Below, one piece after another: positions 53,300-61,936 of a stretch of 64,000 nucleotides of DNA (positions are counted from its first letter, which is position 1; each line of letters opens with the position of its first letter). The notes beneath the pieces were generated by a model. It searched no databases, had not been told where the DNA came from, and saw only the letters and a program-made list of their open reading frames with translations. Origin of the DNA: Dendrophyllia cribrosa. Lineage: Eukaryota; Cnidaria; Anthozoa; Scleractinia; Dendrophylliidae. The position numbers were made by a program, and so were the translations under genes. The stretch lies in NCBI GenBank assembly GCA_024195265.1, contig JAJLRJ010000011.1, forward strand, positions 24,354,527-24,418,526, written 5' to 3'.

Positions 53300-54301
53300 A
53301 TGAACACAACAGTGAATGGATCAAGCTGCTCCGGTCTTCTTAATCCCACAGCAAATAAAATCGGGCAAACCTTTGGTTACTGCCTGATTTTGGTTGCGTC
53401 GCTGGTCGGAAATTCTATCATCGGAATAATTGTCTACAAAACGCCAGCCTTGAGAAAACCGATAAATTATTTCGTCGCAAACATGGCTATGTCTGACCTG
53501 CTGTATCCGATATTCCTTTTTCCGTTCAAAATAACAGAGTTATACGCGGACTCCTGGCTTATCGGCGGTAACCTTGGCCAGGCTTCGTGTAAGCTTCTCT
53601 ATTTCCTACCAGATGTCTCGACCCTTGTGTCGATTCAGAGCCTGGTTCTGATAGCAGGGGGTCGATTTGTAGCTGTGGTTTTTCCCCTACGTTCCCCACT
53701 CATCACTCCAAAGCTGTGTCCGTTGGTTATTTTCGCCACGTGGATCGTCGCAATGGCTGTACTTTCGCCATATTTTTTCGTCTACAGACTTGTTGAATAC
53801 CCAGGAAGACTTGTGTGTGAGGCTAAGTGGAGTGAAGCTTTTGGAGGTTACTCGCCCGAAGAAAATTACTTTTTAGTAGCATTTATTGTGTTTTTTTACA
53901 TCCCTATAGTTGCGTTGATAATACTTTACTCTACCATTCTTGTTAAGCTCAAGACACAGGTTCATCCGGGCGAGCATTCGGCCAATGCTGAGGAACAACG
54001 CACGAGAAGAAACAGAAGCGTGTTAAAGATGGCCATTGCCATCGTGGTACGGTTTGTGTTATGCTGGGTACCTTTCACCATTACCGTTTTACTCTCTTAC
54101 TTTGCATGGCATAAGACCTCAATTTCTTGTGGTCTCATACGATTTTGGGTTTTTGCCTTCTTTATGGCTTACGCGAACTGCGCTATCAATCCTGTTATCT
54201 GCCTCATTTTCAGTAGTAATTATCGTCAAGGACTCAAGACTTCTAAACTGTTTTGGTGCAGTGCAGGAGTAACTTTTAGAATCGCGCAAGATGGCTATTA
54301 G
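53300..54301 (+). CDS. Class A GPCR, copy 4, with damaged signature motifs
   Basis: 333 aa, same start as its paralogues (MNTTVNGSSCSGLLNPTANK). TM1 GNSIIG, TM2 NMAMSDLL, loop cysteines, LCWVP and NPVIC are kept. Three oddities: at the end of TM3 the usual VDRF reads GGRF (codons 53657-53662, GTG GAT changed to GGG GGT), removing the acidic residue; residue 251 in TM6 is Arg where copy 3 has Gly; and after RQGLK a 2-base loss, with an extra G further on, rewrites the C-tail to TSKLFWCSAGVTFRIAQDGY. The frame is open, so this is either a decaying copy or a receptor with altered coupling. Confidence 0.8.
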   Translation: MNTTVNGSSCSGLLNPTANKIGQTFGYCLILVASLVGNSIIGIIVYKTPALRKPINYFVANMAMSDLLYPIFLFPFKITELYADSWLIGGNLGQASCKLLYFLPDVSTLVSIQSLVLIAGGRFVAVVFPLRSPLITPKLCPLVIFATWIVAMAVLSPYFFVYRLVEYPGRLVCEAKWSEAFGGYSPEENYFLVAFIVFFYIPIVALIILYSTILVKLKTQVHPGEHSANAEEQRTRRNRSVLKMAIAIVVRFVLCWVPFTITVLLSYFAWHKTSISCGLIRFWVFAFFMAYANCAINPVICLIFSSNYRQGLKTSKLFWCSAGVTFRIAQDGY

Positions 54302-54399
54302 GCGGTTTGCTGATTTAACTGAAGCAAACTCATGAATTTTAAAACAGACCTCTAAATGACTGAATTCGTGCAATGCAGGATTAACTATGAAAACCTACA

Positions 54400-55230
54400 C
54401 TTGTCTCTCTTTATCAACACAAATATTGCATTTGCTGTGCCACCTGCAGATGGTTACATCTTCCAAACTAATAACCAAACGTAAAAAGGCGTCAGAAAGT
54501 GCGCTGATATCTCAACGAACTCTTTCTGTGTATGCTATCGACGTTAAGCCTGTGGACGCCTTCATCGGTGAAATTTTTAAAATCGAATGATGTATGATTG
54601 TAAACAAAACGTGTATAATTTCAGGTAGCCCGATGGAAATGGTTTGAATGTTTTAAGTAAGCAATCAAAGGCTCCGGCCTTGCGAGCCAAGTCGTGAATA
54701 AGAAACAACCATCGGACCTTTTCCTACCCTACACAAGGTGGGTCCTTTTAGATTGTACATGTTATGACTACTTCCCTTATGTTGTAGATCCGCGTACCAA
54801 TATCTTTTACCAAAGAAGGACCTCTAAAACCTTAAAACCTTCGTGTGTAGTTAGTAAACACGAAGGAATGTGTTTACTAACAAAAATGAAAATTACGGGA
54901 CAAACTTACCTTTTCCTTCATTATCAATGTCAGATATCCTTGCCAAACAATAATAACAAGTAAAAGAACCCCAACGTTTTTCGAAACCGACGTTTCAGCT
55001 CATCGAGCATAAAACCGTAATGGAGGACTTGGTTTACTCCCATTTCAGACTCCATGTATGCTATTACCGAAGTGTGACATATCCACAATTTAATATAAAT
55101 TTGATATAAAGTTTACGATGAGCGAGTGACGTTTCTCCAGTAATCGCAATAAGTCGTATTCACGACTTAAAGACGAGGAGTATTTTTAACTCTCAAGGGC
55201 GTGGAGCATAATCAGCAATGCAAGAAGTTA
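54400..55230. other. 3' flank of copy 4; no gene
   Basis: 54720-54790 (ACACAAGGTGGGTCC, TGTTATGACTACTTCCCTTA) is a diverged copy of ~15697-15745. Short frames (67 and 89 aa) lack domain signals. Confidence 0.5.
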
Positions 55231-55234
55231 CTCT

Positions 55235-55440
55235 TCAATAGCTTTCATTTAAATTGTTACACCTTAGGATTTCATCCACAAATCGTCTTGCACAACATTA
55301 TGAACAGTGCCACAGGAAAGTACTGCTCAATATCTTTAATTTGCACGGTCAAAGGATTTCGTCCACGGACTTATAAGTAAGGACAACCGGCCTTGTACAG
55401 CATAATAAACAGCACCATGTGAAATTACCGCTTATATTCA
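55235..55440 (+). repeat. Two diverged satellite monomers
   Basis: AATAGCTTTCATTTAAATTG, AGGATTTCATCCACA, CACAGGAAAGTACTGCTCAA and then a second round (GGATTTCGTCCACGGACT, CCTTGTACAGCATAATAAAC). Same family as 9738-10480. Confidence 0.75.
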
Positions 55441-55499
55441 AAACTTTTATTTGGAAAGTTTGATCAACAAACTAAAAAAATATATATATAGAACTATGC

Positions 55500-56480
55500 A
55501 TATTATATAAGAGAGGAATCGATTCTGGAAGTGAAAAGGTTAGGCTTGAATGCTACGACAGAAACCAAATTAATTGTTAGGGTTTTGGAATATTTCCGTA
55601 AATTTCTAGAACATAACTTGTAAATATATAAATAATATTATTTTGTAACTTATTTGAAATAGTGCAAGAAATGAGTCCCCTCCACCCCAGCTCCTCCACC
55701 TCGTAGTGATACCATGCATTTGATAAAAAAAAAAAACATTGCTTACCGGTTTTCCATTCTTTCCATGTTTGGTTTTGAATGAGGATGCACTTGTAGACTT
55801 GTAAATATATGTTAATCAATCACATAATGGATATAAGTATGAACTGCGAGTATGCACGTGATGCTAACTGTGATGAAAACTGCATTTCTATTATATATTA
55901 CGTATATATTTGAGTCAGCTAGTTTGGACGGCTATTAAAGTGAACATATGTTGTGGTTCAATTTTATCATTGGTTCCAATTTCATTTTCCTATGTAAAAC
56001 TCATCATTATATATCACCATAGCCAAAAACAAGGGGTCATTGTACATCATGTGGCAATTAGTAGAATATTGTTACCATAGCTACACAAGAATAATAACTA
56101 CAATAGGCGACAATATTGTTGACACATTGTTATTTTGAAGCCCATTTTCTTCGGAACAAGAGGCATTTCAGCCCCACCCCCCTTATTTCCAACCCCCCCC
56201 CCCCCCCCCCCCCCCATACAATGTTGTGTATCGTTTAGTCAGATCTGTCGCTACAATCCTACAACATTGGATGGGGGTCGGGGGTTAATGCGGCAGAGTG
56301 TGGTGAATGGAAAGATACAGTGATAAATATGGCACGAAAACTGTTTTTGTTATACAGACATTTTCTTTTCTTTGAACATACTTTTTATATGTTTGTAATA
56401 AGCACCATGTGGTATGGTGCACTAAAATGTTTGATACTGAAATAAAGTTATTTATCTATGTTGAATCTGCTGTCGACGAT
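55500..56480 (+). other. Duplicated 3'-flank segment, no gene; C-tract at ~56192-56214
   Basis: CACTTGTAGACTTGTAAATA, ATTGTTAGGGTTTTGG, TTGTTACCATAGC and TAATAAGCACCATGTGGTAT match 21760-21790 and 23540-24040. A C run lies at ~56192-56214. Confidence 0.55.
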
Positions 56481-56865
56481 AATTCATGATGATATGGGAA
56501 TCCAACTTTCCGCTAGCACTATTTCCAAAACAAGTCATGGAACACTGTTATGTTCATTTCATGGCATTGTGCGGTGGATTGTTTGACACTGAAATAATGT
56601 TATCTACCTATGATGAAACTGTTGTCGATAATCATTAGTGATGACATGGGAAACCAACCTTATATTATAAAAAGCCATGTGACACTGTCATGGTTGATAT
56701 ACCGTGTTTTTATGAGTATTACCAGGGCAATTAGGTTAACCTTATGCTAGGGGTTAGTTTCTAGAGAAACTGTGGTGCTGCGTCGGTGGGGGGATGAAAC
56801 ACGAGAATTTAGTTTTATCGACTGAGTCGATAAGGTAAATTGACCACCGTAAAAAGATTCAAATA

Positions 56866-56899
56866 GCTGACGTTTCGAGCGCTAGCCCTTCGTCGGAGC
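56866..56899 (-). ncRNA. Decayed hammerhead-like motif
   Basis: The minus strand reads GCTC, CGACGAAGGGCTAGCGCTC, GAAACGTC, AGC. GAAACGTC and a GCT/AGC stem I are present, and GGGC/GCTC can form stem II, but the core that should read CTGACGA is CCGACGA. The U-to-C change should abolish cleavage. Confidence 0.45.
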
Positions 56900-56994
56900 G
56901 AATCAAGGAATTGTGGGTAGTGTGTGGTTTTATATAGTAAGCGGTGGAGCTACGCTATTGGTGGAAATTTGGTGACGTGAAAAACAAATGTAGA

Positions 56995-57543
56995 TTAGTT
57001 GAATGAAAAGCGTTCGTTGATTCCGTGGGGTTTGAGAGTGCCGATTTGAAAGATGATTTTTTGTTCTAGGTTTTTACGGCTTTCTGTGTTACCCTGGTGT
57101 AGGGAAACGCCGCAGATTGTCATGTGTTGTTTAGAATGGTTAGTAAGATTAAAATGGCGCGCGACTGGTTTGGATGCGTCTTTGTCATTTTTTTCAACGT
57201 CTCGGAGATGTTCACGAAAACGGTCGCCCAGTCTCCTCCCTGTTTCGCCAATGTATATCTTTTTGCAAAAAGTACATGTAATGCAGTAGATAACATTTAC
57301 GGAGGTGCATGTAAAACGATCAGTGATTTTAATAGATCGTTTGGGTCCTGTTATTTTGTCCGCGTTGTGAATGAAAGGACAAGTGTTACATCGTGTGCGT
57401 GTGCATTTGAAAGTTCCCGGTACATCGTCAGATTTCAGTGCGCTCGTAACTAGAAAGTTGCCTATGTTTTTGTCACGTTTGAATGAAATTAGTGGGGGTT
57501 GTGAAAAAATTCTGCCAGTTATGATGTCAAATCTCGTTACCAT
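56995..57543 (-). pseudogene. Penelope-like GIY-YIG endonuclease domain
   Basis: 182 codons without RT motifs. A cysteine cluster (CTRTRCNTCPFI) precedes VIYCITCTFCKKIYIGETGR, then R...REHLRDV, KPVARHFNLTNHS, HQGNTESRKNLEQKIIFQIG and TLKPHGINERFSF. YIGET, the following Arg/His and the late Glu are the expected GIY-YIG elements. The frame is intact but lacks its polymerase. Confidence 0.8.
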
Positions 57544-57654
57544 GGCAACTCATGGTCAGGAAACTTTACCAAAATGTGTGTAAAGGATAAAAGAACAGCT
57601 GCTGAAGAGGACATTTGCTAACGATAAATGCTCTTGAAAAAATCGGAGAAAAAC

Positions 57655-57770
57655 GTTAAGGAGGTGGCATCTACTCCCATGTAAGTCCGAGGGTTAAGTC
57701 CAAGGGTTAAGCTTGCTCCCTTGTAAGTCCGAGCGTTAAGTTCGAGGGTTAAGCTTGCTTTATTATCTTG
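57655..57770 (+). repeat. Short tandem repeat (~42-bp unit)
   Basis: GTAAGTCCGAGGGTTAAGT, CCAAGGGTTAAGCTTGCTCC is followed by a second similar unit (GTAAGTCCGAGCGTTAAGTT, CGAGGGTTAAGCTTGC). Confidence 0.6.
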
Positions 57771-58047
57771 AAATAACTAGGAAGAAAAACTAACCTAAAA
57801 CAAAACAAAGAAATATAAACTTAAGCTAAACACAAAATAACAGCTAAAAAACTCAAGATATTTCACCAAAATGGCATTTCTGGACCGCTTGTCACAACAT
57901 CAAATTTGTTGATCTGTCTTCCACTTCCATTCTCGCAATCCTTCAATTTATCCCCAACTATTTGTTTTGTTTCGCTCTCAAGAATACTTTCATCCAATTT
58001 AGTTCATATTTATTTGGCAACATGCATGCATTTATGGAAACTAAGTA

Positions 58048-58607
58048 CCTTATTCTTACTAAATTTCGCGATTTTCGCGTCTTGGAAAAAATCGCGAAAA
58101 ATAATACTCGCAAAAAAAAAGAGCGCGAAAATTAAAATCGCAAAATTTAATACCATATTATGCAAAACAACTGACATAAATCATAAAGGTTGTGAGTCAC
58201 AGACTTGTCGGTAATTGTCCTGAATTAAAACTGTCCCTTCTGTCCTTAAAATTCTTAAAAATGATTCCTTTCTGGTCTTGATTTCGTCTAGCACTCCTCC
58301 TATCTTCAGCCGCCTGTAAATCAGGCAAAACCTCTTTGGTACAGTCATCAAATGTTCTATTTGTAGATGCCTTGTAGTTAGATTTAATTAGGCATTTAGA
58401 TTTAATTTCCAGAAGCAAGTACCCTTCAAAATTTAATTTCTTCTTATTCTACATAGCTATTTTGTGAACATTCTTTGAGGGCTTGGGAGATTAAAGTAAT
58501 GGCAAAATCGCGAAATTTTGTTCAATTTTTTCCTGGAACCGCGAAATTAATGCTAGCGAAATACAGCTCCCGAAGTAAGGTACGCGCGAAAATTACTAAG
58601 AATAAGG
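58048..58607. mobile_element. Tc1/mariner-type MITE (560 bp) with TA duplication
   Basis: The left end CCTTATTCTTACTAAATTTC and the right end TACTAAGAATAAGG are inverted; GCGAAAATT-type words recur inside. TA lies at 58046-58047 and 58608-58609. Sister sites at ~25354 and ~38715 read ...AGTAAGCGACATTTT or similar without the insert. Confidence 0.85.
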
Positions 58608-58624
58608 TAAGCGAAATTTCGCTA

Positions 58625-58915
58625 TAGAGCGATTTTCAATTGAGTAGTGTCGAAAGTACGTAATTTCGTTATTGCTTTGGTTTTGCATTGCTACGGCTTG
58701 TGATTGGCCAAAAAATCTCGCGCCACTTTCTCAACCAATCAGAAGCAAAACTAAAACCAATAGTGACTTGCCTGCACGCGTTTTCCCGCACTTGGCGCCG
58801 GTTACATGTATTTGCTTTGAGGTCTGATTGGTTGATTGGATTGTCCGCGCCTGTTGTGATTGGTCAGAGTAATCGCTTTGGTTTTGGTTTTACCACACCG
58901 AATGAAAACCGCTTT
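58625..58915. mobile_element. MITE family D, third copy
   Basis: AGAGCGATTTTCAATTGAGT opens it and ACCGAATGAAAACCGCTT closes it, inverted ends. The same CCAAT/ATTGG-rich interior as at 23025-23290 and 37945-38190 (GTGATTGGCCAAAAAATC, TCAACCAATCAGAAG, TGATTGGTTGATTGG). Confidence 0.7.
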
Positions 58916-59064
58916 TTTTCGTGGATCAGTGTCCTGAAGTAATTCACGGATATATTTTGTTAAAAAGATAAGAGGTGCAAGTATTATTTTAAAACAAACC
59001 ACTTGTGTTGTACAAATACTCGCATCAAATCGTGTATTTAAATTTCAAATGGCATCAAACCCGG

Positions 59065-59072
59065 AAAAAAAA
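59065..59072 (-). terminator. Pol III terminator (T8) after the tRNA-like unit
   Basis: Eight A on the + strand (T8 on the minus strand) lie 6 bases beyond the acceptor end, flanked by GGAA/TTCC. Confidence 0.6.
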
Positions 59073-59078
59073 TTCCGA

Positions 59079-59149
59079 GTTCCAGATGGGATTTGAACCC
59101 ACGACCCTCCGTGATCTAGTCGGATGCTCTACCACTGAGCTACTGGGAC
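59079..59149 (-). tRNA. tRNA-like gene (Lys-like body, apparent AGA anticodon)
   Basis: The minus strand folds as acceptor GTCCCAG/CTGGAAC (one mismatch), D stem GCTC/GAGC, anticodon stem TCCGA/ACGGA (last pair mismatched), loop CTAGATC, T stem GTGGG/CCCAT-type with loop TTCAAAT. The A box TAGCTCAGTGGTAGAGC and B box GGTTCAAATCC are excellent. The loop gives AGA (Ser), yet there is no long variable arm as required in tRNA-Ser. A T8 terminator follows at 59065-59072. It sits inside a repeat, so it is probably a tRNA-derived repeat, not a decoding tRNA. Confidence 0.5.
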
Positions 59150-59359
59150 TCTGTGGTGAGCAAGGGTGAAATGTGGGCTTTTGACTGGAACCGCATCGCG
59201 CGGTCACACAGCCAAATGATAACACATATGACTCATAACTGCATCTCGCAGTCACATTAAGGCATACATATGACTCATAACTGCATCACGCAGTCACATT
59301 AAGGCATATCAAAGATGCAACCAACCAACCTCCAAAGTGAGCAATTTAAATTTCAAATA

Positions 59360-60000
59360 GCAAATCGTGTATGCAATATTTAATTCATACCGAATAATTA
59401 TAAGCTCATGACACGTTTGCGTGACAAGCGCTTGGTTTGAGTACATTATGATGGCAAAATATCGAGCAAGATAGGGCTTCATAAGCATTACAATTTAAAA
59501 TTGGAAGAATTGGGGCAACATAAGCTATATTCAAGCGTAATTGTGAAAAATATGCGCCTTGGGAACTGAGAACGGGAAAAATTAAAGTGGGAATCAGAGG
59601 AAGCTGGGTAGTAAAGACCGTGGAAAAAGCAATATTTCCTATGAGGATATGTTCTTCTCGGATATTTCTGTTTCCACTTCAACTGGCGAATTTAATACGA
59701 TTAAAAGTGTTTTAAGTAGGTACAAAAATGTGGCTCTTTTTGTTTAAATGTTTGAATTTTTTTAATATTTGAATTATACACGAGCACAACCGAGCAAGAT
59801 CGTTTCAGCCGGCAACGACGGCGAGAAAAATACCGGTTTTTTTTTTCAAGAAGAATATATTTCCATTATGAGATGGTAGAGTGTAGCTAAGGGTTATAAA
59901 CAGCATAATATTTACCTTATTACATGAAATTTTCGCGACACGTTAATTTCAATTTTCGCGATTAAAAAAAAAATCACGAAATTTAACCTTCGGACGTACA
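59360..60000 (+). other. Gene-less duplicated flank; no gene
   Basis: Matches 18730-19260 and 49590-49800 in patches (GCGCTTGG, TAGGGCTTCATAAGCAT, CGAGCAAGATCGTTTCAGCC). 59930-59990 resembles the interior of the TA-flanked MITE at 58048 (AAATTTTCGCGA words). Confidence 0.5.
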
Positions 60001-60026
60001 GGGGGGGGGGGGGGGGGGGGGGGGGG
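60001..60026. repeat. Poly-G tract
   Basis: 26 G in a row, then GTGG repeats to ~60040. Confidence 0.95.
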
Positions 60027-60356
60027 TGGGTGGTGGTGGTTGCCATTCCCCCCCTAAGGTTTTTCTCCGATATTTTCAAGACCATTTAAGGTTAGCACAT
60101 GCCGTTTTCAGCAGTTGTTCACTTATCATTGAGACACATTTTGGCAAAGTTTGGCGACAATCGGTTGCTATGGTAACGAGATGTGACGTCATAAGTTACA
60201 CGTGGTCAACCGATTTTTGAAGAAAAGTACGTGTTTTTCACCTTTTTTCGGCGAAAGAAACACATATAAAATGCTACCAAAAGCGTCAAAATGTTTAATT
60301 GCATGTTATTTTACAACTCTAGCAAACAATATTTCCAATTTCCGCATTTTTCCGAT

Positions 60357-60681
60357 AAATTTAAATTTTTAATAAAATCCAAGATGGCGGCCATTTTGGC
60401 GGCTATTTTGGATGACGTCACGGACCCCCAACAGCGTCCCAACCCATAATATTTACCTTATCTTGTAGAACACATCGCGGGCTATCTATTAACCCCTCCT
60501 TGGGTTTTTGCGATGTTGCAATATTTTGGACATATTTTACATCTAATAGATAGCCCGCGATGTGCTCTGCAAGATGAGGTATATATTATGGCTTAGGGCG
60601 CTGCAGGGGTCCGTGACGTCATCCAAAATGGCCGCCAAAATGGCCGCCATCTTGGATTTTACTAAAAATTCAAATTTATCG
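60357..60681. repeat. Foldback with ~135-bp arms
   Basis: AAATCCAAGATGGCGGCCAT (60378) through CATCGCGGGCTATCTATT (60490) is repeated inverted at 60545-60681 (AATAGATAGCCCGCGATGTG ... ATGGCCGCCATCTTGGATTT) with scattered mismatches around a ~55-base spacer. Both arms contain GATGACGTCA-type words. It is probably the core of a palindromic transposon. Confidence 0.8.
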
Positions 60682-60779
60682 TTTATCAAATTTGGGTTGC
60701 CGAGACAACTTTTCGCTGGCAGCTTAAATTAAAACCACACGTCTTCATGTGTTAGCGTTATTAACCACTCATGACGTCT

Positions 60780-61010
60780 AGCAAGGTACCCCGGTGAAAT
60801 TAAGATAAATACAACGGCGCGTCTAACTTAAGTTGTGAGATGAATAACAGGCCTACACCAACAGAGCTCATGTCGCTTTAATTGCGTTGCCGGCGGCCAG
60901 TGGTCGCCGATAAAGCACATTAAAGCGACAATTTGAGCTCATTTGGCAAACGCCGCAAATATCACCGATATTCATAAATAATTCCTGTATTTATCTAATA
61001 ACTTAAGGTG
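60780..61010 (+). other. Block B-like remnant with hairpin
   Basis: GGTGAAATTAAGATAAATAC and AACGCCGCAAATATCACCGA match the GPCR flanks (53230, 28025), here in reversed order. AGCTCATGTCGCTTTAAT (60867) and ATTAAAGCGACAATTTGAGC (60928) form an inverted pair. Confidence 0.55.
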
Positions 61011-61930
61011 CTCGCACACTAGGGGTCATTTTGCAGCTACATGACCCCGGATTATGTAGCCGTTTTAAAATCATATTCCGTACATATAACGCGGCTTAGA
61101 GTGGGAACCTATAGCGGGGACATGAAGCACCGACAAAATCACAACATGTACACACAGAACAAACTGCGCCCTAAGCATGTCCCTGGGACATCTATCCATT
61201 TTACTCACACACTAGGGGACATTTTACAGGCATGTGTACCGGGAACATGCAGCGGGGACAAAATCACAACTAACACAGACAATTAAGCACAGCAGCGGGA
61301 ACACGTTTCGGGGACGTGTAGCTGCGGTCAATTTCTGTTTCGTTCACATGAGGGGGGCTGTAGCAGGCGCCTGTATCGGAGGCGCGCAGCAGGGACAATA
61401 CAAATTGCTCACATACATTCGCAACTGGAGCCATTACATGTCCCGGGGACATGAAGCCGCAGTCAAATCCTGTTCTATACATACCAGTGGAAATGCAGCA
61501 GGCGCTTTTATAAGGAGCTCACAGCAGGAACAAAACTTATTTACGCACACACATTCGCAACTTCAGTTATTACGTGTCCCAGGGACATGCAGCCGCAAGG
61601 TGTCGCATTGTCTGATTTCTTCGTGCAACACGATTTCACACGATGTTTTGACACTGCAACATGTCCCGCCAAAGTTCATTTGGTCGAACTTCATGCGGCA
61701 TGTTTCAGCAACGAATGTTGCCAAAAGGACGTTTTTTCTCGTGTGAACAGCTCGGGAGCGTGCGCCCGCAGCTTACTGGGAGATTTAACCAATCACAGGC
61801 AGCGAAAAAACGGGAATACAATACTTTCATGCGTTCGTACTTGTGATAAACACACAATTGGACGAAAATAGATGGATAATTACATTGTGTTGAAATGCAA
61901 TAAATAAGGGAGCAACGTTTATTCAGTTGA
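61010..61930 (+). repeat. Subterminal repeats upstream of the Harbinger transposase
   Basis: Starting from GGTGCTCGCACACTAGGGGT, the palindromic word CATGTCCCnGGGACAT recurs at 61184, 61438 and (as CGTGTCCCAGGGACATG) 61571, the latter two with CAGCCGCA-like text after it. Units of ~133 bp are visible between 61302, 61438 and 61571 (CATTCGCAACTGGAGCCATT against CATTCGCAACTTCAGTTATT; CAGCAGGCGC). They may be transposase-binding sites. Open frames across this stretch are by-products. Confidence 0.55.
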
Positions 61931-61936
61931 CTAGTC

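Larger units (their letters stand above)
56790..57583 (-). mobile_element. Penelope-like element 3' end, 5'-truncated
   Basis: Contains the GIY-YIG C-terminal frame (56995-57543) and, beyond its stop, ~200 bp of trailer with a mutated hammerhead-like motif (56866-56899). The RT portion is absent. The trailer ends near 56790. Confidence 0.75.
57800..59035 (+). other. Gene-less block A copy carrying two MITEs
   Basis: TCCTTCAATTTATCCCCAAC, TTTCGCTCTCAAGAATACTT, GTGCAAGTATTATTTTAAAA and TTGTTGTACAAATACT-like text parallel 25250-25500 and 38590-39300. The block is interrupted at 58048-58607 and 58625-58915. Confidence 0.55.
59051..59343 (-). mobile_element. tRNA-containing SINE-like insertion with 15-bp target duplication
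   Basis: ATTTAAATTTCAAAT flanks both sides exactly (59036-59050 and 59344-59358). On the minus strand the insert has ~190 bp of body, including two ~42-bp repeats (ACATATGACTCATAACTGCA in + orientation at 59226 and 59268), then a tRNA-like unit, then a T8 stretch. Having the tRNA near the 3' end rather than the 5' end is unlike a standard tRNA-derived SINE. Confidence 0.7.

Noticed and set aside
54694..54963. 89-aa frame after GPCR copy 4
   Set aside because: Part of it is the repeat also seen at 15.7 kb, and there is no domain or conserved start.
59055..59255. 66-aa minus-strand frame containing SSSVVEHPTRSRRVVGSNPI
   Set aside because: This is the translation of the tRNA-like unit (a familiar false protein in gene predictions), not a coding sequence.
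61041..61871. Frames of 81, 170 and 94 aa upstream of the transposase
   Set aside because: They cover subterminal repeats with palindromic CATGTCCC words, lie in competing frames and show no domain. A Myb-like Harbinger partner protein was looked for and not recognised.
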